DNA of 64,000 nt from Oceanihabitans iliipiscarium (GCF_042686125.1 NZ_JBHUOV010000001.1:1116001-1180000); one strand, 5' to 3'; counted from the first letter of the stretch, positions 1 to 8,271 are shown. Program-made: numbers and translations. The notes: generated by a model not told the origin, from the letters alone.

Positions 1-91
1 GTATGATTTCGCCAATGGCATATTTAAAGTATTTCCCTGTTTGATTCTTATTCAAAAGGGTATAACGTATTTTCCGAAAGAATTTTATCAT
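1..91 (-). CDS. DUF6090 family protein, N-terminal 30 residues (runs off window)
   Basis: Reading the minus strand from the ATG at 91 gives an opening MIKFFRKIRYTLLN followed by TGKYFKYAIGEII. This is nearly the same as the starts of the two DUF6090 proteins at 20446-21183 and 21369-22433. In those copies the segment continues into one membrane helix (VVIGI.IALQ). The reading frame is open to the window edge, so the gene is partial here and the body lies to the left. Function is unknown; family members are predicted to be anchored by one N-terminal helix. It is the third DUF6090 gene in this window. Confidence 0.8.
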   Translation of the reverse strand, partial: MIKFFRKIRYTLLNKNQTGKYFKYAIGEII

Positions 92-202
92 AGACTAACT
101 TTAAGTTAGCAGATAAGTTGATAGCGTAAATCTGGTTCGATTATAAATTTACACTTTTTTATCTATTTTATAGTAATTCAATTTTGCTGCCTATCTTTTT
201 AT

Positions 203-210
203 TATTTTTG
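203..210 (+). promoter_or_regulatory. Possible -7 box (TATTTTTG) for 215-592
   Basis: An exact TANNTTTG match ends four bases before the ATG at 215. With the usual short distance from this box to the start point, the transcript would begin at or next to the start codon, so the mRNA would be leaderless. A TTTG at 183-186 could be the -33 part, but its spacing (16 bases) is short. Confidence 0.4.
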
Positions 211-214
211 TACC

Positions 215-592
215 ATGAGTAAATCGCTTACAAATCAAGAATTACACAATCTTGCCATGAACCATGTTGGGAAGGAATTAGAGGAACGTGGTTTTGAGTT
301 TATCGCTATTAATAGTAAATTAAAAAAGCACCCACAATTTGTGTGTATAGATAAAAATAACCAATATTTTTTTGTTATTGTTCGAGCTGTGATGTTACCA
401 GAAAACCCAAATAATTATGATGTGGTTTGGATGGAAACTTTTAAGAAACATGCTTATGAAAAAGATGCTAAAGTCCTTTATGCTGGAGTTGGACTAGGCA
501 ATCCTAATGGTAAAGACTTACCCATTTATTTAAATGAAGATTACCTTATTGAATATAATGGCATTCAAGTCATTGAAACGCATTTGAATTAG
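215..592 (+). CDS. Conserved flavobacterial protein of unknown function upstream of apbE
   Basis: A 125-residue soluble protein with no signal peptide or membrane segment. It has alternating strand-like stretches (QFVCIDKNNQYFFVIVRAV, KVLYAGVGLG) and an acidic C-terminal part. I recognise it only as a protein often found directly before apbE in Flavobacteriaceae. Automatic annotations sometimes call it Na+-NQR subunit F, but no ferredoxin cysteines or FAD/NAD motifs of NqrF are present, so that name is not supported. Its stop codon abuts the apbE start with no gap, which points to a two-gene operon and a role linked to flavin insertion or to the Na+-pumping NADH:quinone reductase. That link is inference. 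Confidence 0.7.
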   Translation: MSKSLTNQELHNLAMNHVGKELEERGFEFIAINSKLKKHPQFVCIDKNNQYFFVIVRAVMLPENPNNYDVVWMETFKKHAYEKDAKVLYAGVGLGNPNGKDLPIYLNEDYLIEYNGIQVIETHLN

Positions 593-1570
593 ATGAAAAA
601 AATAGTTTTTTTAGTGGTTATGCTTATGGTGTTTTCTTGTCAGCAAGAGCAAAAAAACACTAAGCTTTCTGGAGCTATTTTTGGAACTAGTTATTCCATC
701 ATATATAATGGAGAAACAAATTATCAAAGCCAAGTTGATAGCTTGTTTTATGTGATTAATAAATCCATGTCAACCTACCAAGCTAATTCAGATATTTCTA
801 AACTAAATAGGAATGAATCTAAAGAAGTTGACGCGCATTTTGTAAAAGTGTTTGAAGCTTCAAAGAGATTCCACGAACAAACCAATGGTGTTTTCGACCC
901 AACCATTGGAACGATTGTAAATGCACTAGGTTTTGGACCTAAACAAAAAATGGAACGCATAGACAGTCTTAAAATTGACAGTTTAATGCAGTATGTAGGT
1001 TTTGATAATGTGTATAAAGCAGATCGATTTGTCATAAAAAAATATCCTCAGACGTTTATCGATTTTAATGCCATAGCCAAAGGCTATGCTGTTGATGTGG
1101 TTGCTGATTTTTTAGAAAGTAAACGTACTGTAGATTACTTAGTTGAAATTGGTGGAGAGATACGTTCTAAAGGCATGAATCGAGTTAAAGAAGCCGCTTG
1201 GTCTGTTGGAATAGATCAGCCTAATTTTGATGGTACACAATCGGTTTTAAAAGCCATTGCTTTACATGATGATGCAATGGCAACTTCTGGAACGTATCGA
1301 AAATTTAAAATTGACGAAAATGGTAAGCGCTTTGCACATATTATTGATGCAAAAACAGGCTATCCTAGTAAGTCAAATTTATTAAGCGTTTCGGTTTTAG
1401 CACCTAACTGTATGACTGCTGATGCATTTGCTACGGCTTTCCAAGCCATGGGAATTAAAAAAACAAAAGCCTTTTTAAAGAACCATCCAGAGCTTAAAGC
1501 TTTTTTAGTTTTTGAAAATGAAAAGCATGAACTAGAAACTATAGCTTTAAATGAATTTCCACTAAACTGA
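593..1570 (+). CDS. apbE: FAD:protein FMN transferase (ApbE family lipoprotein)
   Basis: ApbE enzymes use FAD and Mg2+ to attach FMN to a threonine of targets such as NqrB and NqrC or other extracytoplasmic flavoproteins. The 325-residue protein begins with a lipoprotein signal (VFSC, Cys16), so it is probably anchored in the membrane and faces the periplasm. Family landmarks are visible: STYQANSDISKLN, FNAIAKGYAVD, EIGGEIRSKG, ATSGTYR, HIIDAKTGYP and the metal-binding TADAFATA. Length fits the family. It starts on the base after the stop of the preceding gene. No Nqr genes are seen in the window; they may lie to the left, behind the DUF6090 gene. Confidence 0.95.
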   Translation: MKKIVFLVVMLMVFSCQQEQKNTKLSGAIFGTSYSIIYNGETNYQSQVDSLFYVINKSMSTYQANSDISKLNRNESKEVDAHFVKVFEASKRFHEQTNGVFDPTIGTIVNALGFGPKQKMERIDSLKIDSLMQYVGFDNVYKADRFVIKKYPQTFIDFNAIAKGYAVDVVADFLESKRTVDYLVEIGGEIRSKGMNRVKEAAWSVGIDQPNFDGTQSVLKAIALHDDAMATSGTYRKFKIDENGKRFAHIIDAKTGYPSKSNLLSVSVLAPNCMTADAFATAFQAMGIKKTKAFLKNHPELKAFLVFENEKHELETIALNEFPLN

Positions 1571-1578
1571 TTCGTATT

Positions 1579-2343
1579 TTATTTATGAACCACAGGAATA
1601 ATTTCACCTTTGGCTAAACAGTATTTAATTTGATCTGTTTCGGATATTGTAGAGGTGTAATCTATTTCTTCAACTTTAAAGCCAATACCTCTTAGCTTGT
1701 CAAAATAATCTCTGCCATACACACGCACATGATCGTATTGGCCAAAGATTTTAGCACGTTCTTTTTTATCTGTAATGCTGTCGTCTTCAAAAGTTTTTGC
1801 TCTTGACAAGTCCTGCGGAATTTGAAATATACCATAACCGCCAGGTTTTAACACACGATATAATTCTTGCATCGCTTTTGTATCGTCTGGAATATGCTCT
1901 AAAACATGATTACATAAAATAATATCATAGCTATTATCTTCAAACGGAAGATTACAAATATCGGCTTTCACATCAGCTATTGGAGATTCTAAATCTGTAG
2001 TCGTATAATCTAAGTGTTTCAATTTTTTAAAGCGTTTTAAAAAGCATTGTTCTGGAGCAAAATGCAACACTTTTTTTTTAGCTGAAAAGAAATCGGTTTC
2101 ATTTTTCAAATACAACCACAATAACCTATGGCGTTCTAAACTAAGCGTAGAAGGCGATAAGACATTGTTGCGCTGTGTGCCATAACCATAGGGTAAAAAG
2201 CTTTTGAAGCTTTTGCCATCAATTGGATCAGTATACGTATTGCCTCTTAAAAAAAAAGCTAAAATCGGACGAGCTATATAACTTAACCTGATTAGTAGAG
2301 GTCTAGGAATAATATTTAGAATTATTTTGAAGAGTTTCTTCAT
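1579..2343 (-). CDS. Class I SAM-dependent methyltransferase
   Basis: A 254-residue protein with a Methyltransf_11-type core: VLHFAPEQCFLKRF (motif I region), TTDLESP (acidic end of strand 2), ADICNLPFEDNSYD and ILCNHVLEHIPDD (motif II/III), then LYRVLKPGGYGIFQIP. The N-terminal 60 residues include a basic, hydrophobic stretch that may sit on the membrane. Substrate cannot be told from sequence. It lies six bases downstream of map in the same direction and ends eight bases from the end of apbE on the other strand, with no clear terminator between them. In many Bacteroidota this type is a lone methyltransferase beside map; a role in methylating a lipid or small molecule would be a guess. Confidence 0.85.
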   Translation of the reverse strand: MKKLFKIILNIIPRPLLIRLSYIARPILAFFLRGNTYTDPIDGKSFKSFLPYGYGTQRNNVLSPSTLSLERHRLLWLYLKNETDFFSAKKKVLHFAPEQCFLKRFKKLKHLDYTTTDLESPIADVKADICNLPFEDNSYDIILCNHVLEHIPDDTKAMQELYRVLKPGGYGIFQIPQDLSRAKTFEDDSITDKKERAKIFGQYDHVRVYGRDYFDKLRGIGFKVEEIDYTSTISETDQIKYCLAKGEIIPVVHK

Positions 2344-2349
2344 AGTAAA

Positions 2350-3168
2350 CTAAAGCACTAAGGCTTTTTGTCTAAACTCATTTTCCTCATCAGTTGTAAT
2401 GCCTAGTGCTTCATAAATATAAGCAAAGGTTGAAAGTAGTTCAGGCTTACCATCTATAATGGCAACGTCATGCTCAAAATGTGCTGAAGGTTTTCCGTCT
2501 AGCGTCGTAATAGTCCAGCCATCGCGATGTTGCTTAATGCGTTGTGTGCCTAAATTAATCATAGGCTCGATAGCCACAACCATACCTTCAATAAATTTCT
2601 TACCACGACCTCGTTTTCCATAGTTTGGCATTTCTGGGTCTTCATGCATTTTTCGTCCTAAGCCATGACCAACTAATTCACGAACAACACCATAGCCATA
2701 ATCTTCACAGTACTTTTGGATAGCATAACCAACATCACCTACACGATTGCCTAATTTGAATTCTTTAATCCCTACATAAAGAGAAGCTTTAGTTACTTCT
2801 AGAAGCTTTTGAGTTTCAGGAGCAATTTCACCAACAGGAAAGGTGTAGGCATGATCGCCATAAAAACCATTTTTAATAGCGCCACAATCAATAGAAATTA
2901 TATCGCCTTCCACTAAGGGTGTGTCATTTGGAATGCCGTGCACTACTTGGGCATTTGGACTCATGCAAAGCGTGTTAGGGAAGTCGTATAAACCTAAAAA
3001 TCCTGGAATTGCACCTTGATCTCTAATACAAGTTTCTGCAATTTTATCGAGTTCTAAGGTTGTGACTCCTGGTGTTACAGCTTTAGCAACTTCACCTAAA
3101 GTTTTAGATACAACTAATGCAGCTTCGCGCATTAACTCAATCTCTTCTCTTGTCTTTACTATAATCAT
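2350..3168 (-). CDS. map: Type I methionine aminopeptidase
   Basis: Removes the N-terminal methionine from new proteins in the cytoplasm. The 272-residue protein has all five metal ligands in order: Asp94 (SIDCG), Asp105 (YGDHA), His168 (LVGHGLG), Glu201 (AIEPM) and Glu232 (FEHDVA), plus the substrate-side His77 (VVHGIPN). No N-terminal zinc finger is present, as in the short bacterial form. It is one base downstream of the HAD hydrolase gene and six bases upstream of the methyltransferase, so the three genes are likely co-transcribed. ATG start at 3168 is clear. Confidence 0.97.
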   Translation of the reverse strand: MIIVKTREEIELMREAALVVSKTLGEVAKAVTPGVTTLELDKIAETCIRDQGAIPGFLGLYDFPNTLCMSPNAQVVHGIPNDTPLVEGDIISIDCGAIKNGFYGDHAYTFPVGEIAPETQKLLEVTKASLYVGIKEFKLGNRVGDVGYAIQKYCEDYGYGVVRELVGHGLGRKMHEDPEMPNYGKRGRGKKFIEGMVVAIEPMINLGTQRIKQHRDGWTITTLDGKPSAHFEHDVAIIDGKPELLSTFAYIYEALGITTDEENEFRQKALVL

Positions 3169-3169
3169 A

Positions 3170-3583
3170 TTATCGCTTAAAAAATGAAAAGAAACCTTTC
3201 TTTTTAGCCAAATTATTTGGACTATATTTTGGGTTAGAAAGGCGTTGATAGACTTCTCCCCAGCCTAAAAAGCCTCCTATGTTTCTATCGTCTATAAATA
3301 AATCAGCATGAATTTTTCGACTTTTAGTATCGTCATATTGCTCTTCTGGAAAGCTTTTGTTTACAGCATAAAATGTAATGCCTTTACTTTTACAGAAAGC
3401 AACAGCTTCTTCTAAAGGTTTACCGCTTCTGTAAGTCCATAATATCAGACGATGACCATCTTGTTGTAATTTTTTCAAAGTTTCAATGGCAAACAGTTTT
3501 GGCTTTCCAACTTTAGGGTAAGCATCATCTACAATGGTACCATCAAAATCTATAGCAAGTATAAGTTTATCGTTGAAATTCAT
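3170..3583 (-). CDS. Small HAD-superfamily hydrolase (BT0820-like)
   Basis: A 137-residue phosphatase-like protein. The catalytic aspartates are in DFDGT (residues 12-16), and the third motif is DLFIDDRNIGG. Between them is LILWTYRSG, typical of the small BT0820-type HAD proteins that lack a cap domain. I start it at the ATG at 3583 because the earlier TTG at 3604 falls inside a -7 promoter box. It is the first gene of the HAD-map-methyltransferase unit. Substrate unknown. Confidence 0.85.
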   Translation of the reverse strand: MNFNDKLILAIDFDGTIVDDAYPKVGKPKLFAIETLKKLQQDGHRLILWTYRSGKPLEEAVAFCKSKGITFYAVNKSFPEEQYDDTKSRKIHADLFIDDRNIGGFLGWGEVYQRLSNPKYSPNNLAKKKGFFSFFKR

Positions 3584-3601
3584 TTTTGTTATAATAGGTT
3601 G

Positions 3602-3609
3602 CAAAAATA
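3602..3609 (-). promoter_or_regulatory. -7 box (TATTTTTG) for the HAD-map unit
   Basis: Exact TANNTTTG on the minus strand, 18 bases before the ATG at 3583. It contains the TTG that an ORF caller would otherwise take as the start. A transcript starting about 5 bases downstream gives a leader of roughly 14 bases. Confidence 0.6.
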
Positions 3610-3624
3610 CAATAAATATTGATT

Positions 3625-5142
3625 TTATAGCAAAGCATGTTGTGTCATTGATTTAGGTTGTTCTATTCCCATTAATTTTAAGACAGTTGGAGCAATATCA
3701 CCTAAAATACCATCCTTTATGTGCTTTAATTCCTTATCAATTAAAATAATTGGAACAGGATTGGTCGTGTGCGCAGTGTTAGGAGTGCCATCAGGATTTA
3801 TCATTGTTTCACAATTACCATGGTCAGCTATTAGTATAGTTGTATAATTGTTATTTAAAGCAGTTGTAATGACTTTTTCTACACAGGTGTCAACAGCTTC
3901 GCAAGCTTTAATTGCTGCATCCATAACTCCTGTGTGCCCAACCATATCTCCATTAGCAAAATTTAAACACACAAAATCAACTTCTCCTTTTTCTAATTCA
4001 GGAACTAAAGCATCTGTTAATTCAAAAGCACTCATTTCAGGTTTTAAATCGTAAGTAGCTACTTTAGGTGAGTTTCTAAGTATTCTGGTTTCTCCTTGAA
4101 ATGTTTTTTCGCGACCTCCAGAAAAGAAAAAAGTAACATGAGGGTATTTCTCAGTTTCTGCTATTCGAATTTGTTTTTTATGATGTTTTTCTAAGACTTC
4201 GCCTAACGTTTCAGTGAGGTTGTCTTTATCGTAAATTACATGTAATCCTTTAAAAGAATCATCATAATTAGTCATTGTAACATAATGCAAATGAAGATGA
4301 TGCATATTTTGTTCATGAAAATCTTTTTGAGATAAAGCTTCAGTAAGCTGTCGTCCTCGATCTGTCCTAAAGTTGAAAAAGACCACAACATCATCATCTT
4401 TAATTGTTGTTATTGGCTGATTTGAATCGTTAACTTTTATTATAGGCTGTATAAATTCATCAGTCACATCATCAGCGTAACTTTCTTTAATAGATTTTAA
4501 TATATTTTTTGAATACTCTCCTTTTCCATTCACCAAAGCATCATAAACGCGTTTAATGCGTTCCCAACGATGGTCACGATCCATAGCGTAATAACGCCCA
4601 GTTATAGTTGCTATTTTGGTCTTTTTATTTTCAAGATACTCTTCTAATTCTGTAATAAATCCGTAACCAGATTTTGGATCAACATCGCGTCCATCTGTAA
4701 AGGCATGAATAAATGATTTTTGAATTCCGAAATCTTCAACTGCATCAATTAAACCCAATAAATGATTAATATGAGAATGTACGCCGCCATCGCTAACCAA
4801 GCCTAAAAAATGCACAGCTTTATTATTGTTTTTAGCATAGGTAAAGGCATCAATAAGCGCTTGTTCTTTAGCTAAAGTTTTGTTTTTAACAGCTAAATTA
4901 ATTTTCACCAAATCTTGATACACAATACGCCCAGCTCCAAGGTTCATATGTCCTACTTCACTATTTCCCATCTGCCCTTCTGGAAGCCCAACATGTAAGC
5001 CATCTGTTCTTAGAGTTGCATGAGAGAATTTAGTGTATAACGAATCTATAAAAGGGGTTTTTGCATGTTCTATTGCAGATACATTTGGATTAGGAGATTT
5101 CCCCCAACCATCTAAAATCATTAAAATAACTTTCTTGTTCAT
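3625..5142 (-). CDS. gpmI: 2,3-bisphosphoglycerate-independent phosphoglycerate mutase
   Basis: Interconverts 3- and 2-phosphoglycerate in glycolysis and gluconeogenesis; Mn2+-dependent and cofactor-free. The 505-residue protein has the N-terminal metal Asp11 (LMILDGWG), the phosphorylated Ser61 in MGNSEVGHMN, the substrate-binding FTDGRDVDP and RYYAMDRDHRWER, and C-terminal metal sites (FANGDMVGHTG, ADHGNCE, TAHTTNPVP). Length is normal for the family (about 505-515). I use the ATG at 5142; the TTG at 5166 lies inside the -7 box. It is separated from the HAD gene by 41 bases that hold the HAD promoter, so it is probably its own unit. Confidence 0.97.
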   Translation of the reverse strand: MNKKVILMILDGWGKSPNPNVSAIEHAKTPFIDSLYTKFSHATLRTDGLHVGLPEGQMGNSEVGHMNLGAGRIVYQDLVKINLAVKNKTLAKEQALIDAFTYAKNNNKAVHFLGLVSDGGVHSHINHLLGLIDAVEDFGIQKSFIHAFTDGRDVDPKSGYGFITELEEYLENKKTKIATITGRYYAMDRDHRWERIKRVYDALVNGKGEYSKNILKSIKESYADDVTDEFIQPIIKVNDSNQPITTIKDDDVVVFFNFRTDRGRQLTEALSQKDFHEQNMHHLHLHYVTMTNYDDSFKGLHVIYDKDNLTETLGEVLEKHHKKQIRIAETEKYPHVTFFFSGGREKTFQGETRILRNSPKVATYDLKPEMSAFELTDALVPELEKGEVDFVCLNFANGDMVGHTGVMDAAIKACEAVDTCVEKVITTALNNNYTTILIADHGNCETMINPDGTPNTAHTTNPVPIILIDKELKHIKDGILGDIAPTVLKLMGIEQPKSMTQHALL

Positions 5143-5163
5143 ATTATAAAAAGTGTATGTTTT

Positions 5164-5171
5164 CAAAGATA
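5164..5171 (-). promoter_or_regulatory. -7 box (TATCTTTG) for gpmI
   Basis: Exact TANNTTTG on the minus strand, 21 bases before the gpmI ATG at 5142. The upstream TTG start candidate at 5166 overlaps this box, which settles the choice of start. No good -33 TTTG is seen at the expected spacing. Confidence 0.6.
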
Positions 5172-5393
5172 CTTGTTTAAATAGATATTTAAAATGAAAA
5201 CAGTATTTGTTAACGACAAATATCTAATACTGAATGTTAGTAAAGACCTGAATAAGACATATAAAATTTTAACATATTTGCCCTCAAGGTGTTAAATAAA
5301 TGTTATCGTTCTGTTTTATTGTAACAATTAGTATTTGGTATCGTCTTTTAGTTATATCAATAACAAATCATTAATCAATAAAAATCATTCATC

Positions 5394-5780
5394 ATGAAAA
5401 AAACAATCATTATTTCGGCAATCGCATTATGCTTTACTTTAGCAACAAATGCAAAAACAGTTAGTGAAAACAACAATCCTTATCAAATAGAAGCTGTATT
5501 CGACGTTAGTCCTTTATGTGCTTCTATTGTTAAAGGTGACTTTGAAACTGTAAAAAAGTTAGTAGGCTTAGGTGTAGATGTTAATGAAAAGTCAAAAGGT
5601 ATGACTCCAGCTATGTATGCTGCAAGATACAACCAAGTTGATATTTTAAAGTATTTAATAGATCATGGCGCGAAGTTAAAAACAAGGTCTAATAAAGGGC
5701 TTACTGCAAAAAAATATGCTGAAATTTCAAAGGCTAATGGTGCGATTTCTGTTATAGAAAATGCACTAAAAAAAGATTAA
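5394..5780 (+). CDS. Secreted ankyrin-repeat protein
   Basis: A 128-residue protein with a signal peptide (residues 1-20, ending near TNAKT) followed by ankyrin repeats: SPLCASIVKGDFETVKKLVGLGVDVN, then TPAMYAARYNQVDILKYLIDHGAKL and a third partial unit NKGLTAKKYAEIS. Such short secreted ankyrin proteins usually bind another exported protein; no partner gene is adjacent. A 251-base non-coding stretch separates it from the divergent gpmI, with no exact -7 box that I could place. It ends just before a strong terminator. Function unknown. Confidence 0.8.
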   Translation: MKKTIIISAIALCFTLATNAKTVSENNNPYQIEAVFDVSPLCASIVKGDFETVKKLVGLGVDVNEKSKGMTPAMYAARYNQVDILKYLIDHGAKLKTRSNKGLTAKKYAEISKANGAISVIENALKKD

Positions 5781-5798
5781 ATTTATTTCAGTCTAAAA

Positions 5799-5827
5799 AA
5801 AAGCCCTGAATTTTCAGGGCTTTTTTT
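5799..5827. terminator. Bidirectional Rho-independent terminator
   Basis: Stem AAAAGCCCTGAA / TTCAGGGCTTTT with a run of T on the plus strand and a run of A before the stem, so it can work both ways. It sits between the convergent ankyrin gene and the M48 peptidase gene, whose stop codon overlaps the T run. Confidence 0.9.
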
Positions 5828-6593
5828 ATTGTTGACTGTATTTTTTTATTGACGCTCTTATTTCTTCGATGCGATTATCGGGATCTGGATGAGAGCTTTG
5901 GAATTCTGGAACACGATTTGGCCCAGCAGCAGCTTTCAAGATTTCCATGACATCAATCATTTCTTCAGGATCATAGCCAGCTCTAATCATAAAACGAACT
6001 CCAAGGTCATCACTTTCTAATTCATCGCCTCTTCCATTTTTAAGCAAAATACTTTGTCCGCCTTGAGCTATAAGTCCGCCAATATCACCACCAACAGAAC
6101 CAGCAGTAGAAAGACCTTGCCAAAGCTCGCTATTAGCAATACGTTCAGCACTATGCTTTCCAAGAACATGACCAATTTCATGACCTAAAACACCAGCAAG
6201 CTGATCTTCATTTTCTAATTGAGAAAATAAGGCATAAGTGATAAAAATTTGACCACCAGGTAATGCAAAAGCATTAATGGTTTGAGGGTCTGCTAATAAA
6301 TGAAACTCATACTTGTAGGGTGTTTCTCTAGCAATACTGTTGTTGACTAATTTGTTCCCAACATTATCTACCAAAGCTTGATAACTTTCATTTGGATATA
6401 AGCCACCATGTTGTGCTGCCATTTGGTCCCGACTTTGTAAGCCCATTTGAATTTCTTCATCAACGGTCATTGAAATGGCTTGTTTTTTTCCTGTATAAGG
6501 ATTTATCTCTTGCGATGAAAAATATTTAATACCAAAATAAGCAGCTATAACTAAACCTATTAGTAGTCTAAATTTTAAACTTTTACCTCTCAT
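5826..6593 (-). CDS. M48 family metalloprotease, membrane-anchored
   Basis: A 255-residue zinc protease of the LoiP/BepA/Oma1 type. One N-terminal helix (residues 9-24) anchors it, with the active domain likely in the periplasm. The zinc site is HEIGH at 138-142 with the third ligand in ELESDD (Glu191), and the family sequence NAFALPGGQIFITYAL precedes it. These enzymes degrade misfolded envelope proteins; the target here is not known. It follows the M15 peptidase gene by 29 bases in the same direction, so the two may be co-transcribed. Confidence 0.93.
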   Translation of the reverse strand: MRGKSLKFRLLIGLVIAAYFGIKYFSSQEINPYTGKKQAISMTVDEEIQMGLQSRDQMAAQHGGLYPNESYQALVDNVGNKLVNNSIARETPYKYEFHLLADPQTINAFALPGGQIFITYALFSQLENEDQLAGVLGHEIGHVLGKHSAERIANSELWQGLSTAGSVGGDIGGLIAQGGQSILLKNGRGDELESDDLGVRFMIRAGYDPEEMIDVMEILKAAAGPNRVPEFQSSHPDPDNRIEEIRASIKKYSQQ

Positions 6594-6622
6594 TTTTTCT
6601 TTGTTTTGTATATGTTTTAAAG

Positions 6623-7351
6623 TTACAAAAGTTCTGGATTAATATCTAAAATATTTTCTTTTAGGTACATGTCCATAAAGGCTTCATTGAAAAAAGCACT
6701 CCCAATGAGTTTTTCTTGTAGAAGAATGTCCTTAATATTTAGTTTTTTATAACTAAACAGATATGGTTTTGATAGTGGTTTGTAGCTGTAGTGCCAAGGT
6801 TCATATTTAAACCCTTTTCGATTTGATTGGTTAGTATAAACCAAATGAAAGCCATAAGTAGAGGCGTGTTCTTCCATCCATTGTCTCAAATATATGAAAG
6901 CTCCATCTCTATGAAAATGATCGGCTCTAAGTACATTTTTTGGAGGATGTACATGGCCATCAATAATGTCGATATCTGTCCCCCAATGATGTCGAGAAGT
7001 TCCAGGTATGGTTGAGTATTCTATTATCTTCTTTATAATTTTTTCGCCAGACAAACCTTGAGAGCTGTAGCGTTTATATTTTCTTTCCCATATTCTTTTT
7101 TGGTGCTCAAAATTTCTATAACTAGACACAATTTGTATAAGAATATTATCTTTTAAAGCTGCCTTTTTCATTTTTTGAAATGCAAAATGAGCATCTTCTT
7201 GTAATTTATATGCGCTTCCAAATAATTTTGGATTTCCTTTACCTATAAGTAATTCTATTGGGTTTGTGTTTTGAGAAAGCGTAAATTGCGGTATAGCTGT
7301 TATTGCTATTCCTGATAAACTCGTCTTTATTATGAAGTCTCTTCTTTTCAA
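6623..7351 (-). CDS. M15 family D-alanyl-D-alanine carboxypeptidase (VanY-like), Tat signal
   Basis: A 242-residue zinc peptidase expected to trim peptidoglycan stem peptides in the periplasm. The family motif SxHxxGxxxD is seen as SRHHWGTDID (Ser119, His121, Asp128), and the third zinc ligand is His187 in EPWHYSY. The N-terminus KRRDFIIKTSLSG followed by a hydrophobic stretch looks like a twin-arginine signal. The start must be the TTG at 7351, because a stop codon lies five codons upstream and the next ATG would remove the signal. A Tat component gene (tatA) is found at 12952. Confidence 0.87.
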   Translation of the reverse strand: MKRRDFIIKTSLSGIAITAIPQFTLSQNTNPIELLIGKGNPKLFGSAYKLQEDAHFAFQKMKKAALKDNILIQIVSSYRNFEHQKRIWERKYKRYSSQGLSGEKIIKKIIEYSTIPGTSRHHWGTDIDIIDGHVHPPKNVLRADHFHRDGAFIYLRQWMEEHASTYGFHLVYTNQSNRKGFKYEPWHYSYKPLSKPYLFSYKKLNIKDILLQEKLIGSAFFNEAFMDMYLKENILDINPELL

Positions 7352-7442
7352 TCTAATTGGGGTTACACAAAAGTTAAGCCAAAATATATAATTTAATTAT
7401 TAAAAAAGCTTTAGTTTTTTTCATTAAAGAGAAAGGGTTTTT

Positions 7443-7450
7443 TATATTTG
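7443..7450 (+). promoter_or_regulatory. -7 box (TATATTTG) for tRNA-Gly
   Basis: Exact TANNTTTG ending nine bases before the first base of the tRNA, which gives a very short precursor leader. Confidence 0.65.
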
Positions 7451-7459
7451 CCGAAGAAT

Positions 7460-7532
7460 GCGGGAGTAGCTCAGTTGGTAGAGCGTCAGCCTTCCAAGCT
7501 GAATGTCGCCAGTTCGAACCTGGTCTCCCGCT
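7460..7532 (+). tRNA. tRNA-Gly (anticodon TCC)
   Basis: A 73-base cloverleaf. The acceptor arms GCGGGAG and CTCCCGC pair, the D arm contains AGCTCAGTTGGTAGAGC, the anticodon stem TCAGC/GCTGA encloses the loop CTTCCAA with anticodon TCC, and the T arm has GTTCGAACC. The discriminator base is T, as usual for bacterial tRNA-Gly. CCA is not encoded. It reads codon GGA (and probably other GGN). Confidence 0.97.
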
Positions 7533-7535
7533 CTA

Positions 7536-7566
7536 AAGCTTCATCAATAACGATGAGGCTTTTTTA
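7536..7566 (+). terminator. Terminator of the tRNA-Gly transcript
   Basis: Stem AAGC-TCATC / GATGA-GCTT with one internal mismatch, then seven T. It overlaps the stop end of the convergent pepE gene. Confidence 0.8.
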
Positions 7567-8271
7567 TTTTAAATTATCTAATTGAGTATTCGGATCTATC
7601 TCATACGGTGCTTTATTATGTTCAAAAACGCGAGCTTGCAAATGCCCTTTTAATGTTATTGTGCTTCCGTTTACTTCAAGCCAGCTGCCTTCTCTTAAAC
7701 CTATTACAGGTTGAGTATTAAAGGCATGAAACTCTTTAATTCTAGTTTCACGTGTTTCTCCATTATGTTTAGAATTAGGGTCTGGGTCTAGATAATGTGG
7801 ATTAATATTAAAAGGGACTAAGCCTAAAGTTTTAAAACTTGGAGGTTGCACTATAGGCATATCATTTGTGGTATTCATTGTTAGGCCACAAACATTGCTT
7901 CCAGCGCTAGTGCCTAAATAAGGAATGCCTTTTTCTACAGTTTCTTTTAAAGGGGTTAGTATTTTATTTTTATATAATTGATTTACTAATACAAAAGTAT
8001 TTCCTCCACCAACAAAAATAGCTTCAGCATTTTTTATAGCTTTAACAGGGTCTTTAAGTGTATGGATGCCTACAATGTGTTTGTTTATTTTTAAAAAAGC
8101 ATCCTGTACTTTGTTAGTGTAATCATCATGAGAGATTCCACTTGGTCTAGCATAAGGGATAAATAGGATGGTTGAAGCGTCTTTAAAAAACGATACTAGT
8201 TCGTCTAATATGTAGCCTAAATAATTAGATTCATGTAGTGTCGAAGTACTTGCAATTATGATGTGTTTCAT
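7564..8271 (-). CDS. pepE: Dipeptidase E (peptidase S51, aspartyl dipeptidase)
   Basis: Hydrolyses Asp-X dipeptides in the cytoplasm. The 235-residue protein has the nucleophile Ser122 in GTSAGS. Asp137 and His159 (INPHY) lie at exactly the same spacing as the catalytic Ser120, Asp135 and His157 of the E. coli enzyme. The upstream glycine-rich turn FVGGGNTF is also typical. Single gene on the minus strand; divergent from the secreted protein cluster starting at 8381, with about 110 bases between that hold no exact -7 box. Confidence 0.95.
   Translation of the reverse strand: MKHIIIASTSTLHESNYLGYILDELVSFFKDASTILFIPYARPSGISHDDYTNKVQDAFLKINKHIVGIHTLKDPVKAIKNAEAIFVGGGNTFVLVNQLYKNKILTPLKETVEKGIPYLGTSAGSNVCGLTMNTTNDMPIVQPPSFKTLGLVPFNINPHYLDPDPNSKHNGETRETRIKEFHAFNTQPVIGLREGSWLEVNGSTITLKGHLQARVFEHNKAPYEIDPNTQLDNLK

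Noticed and set aside
215..592. Naming this gene as Na+-NQR subunit F
   Set aside because: No ferredoxin cysteines and no FAD/NAD-binding motifs are present in its 125 residues.
775..1035. Minus-strand frame within apbE
   Set aside because: Antisense shadow of a clear gene with no family resemblance of its own.
5143..5393. 251-base gap upstream of the ankyrin gene as a riboswitch or RNA gene
   Set aside because: I saw no clear stem set, no terminator and no exact -7 box on the plus strand, so nothing can be claimed beyond a promoter region.
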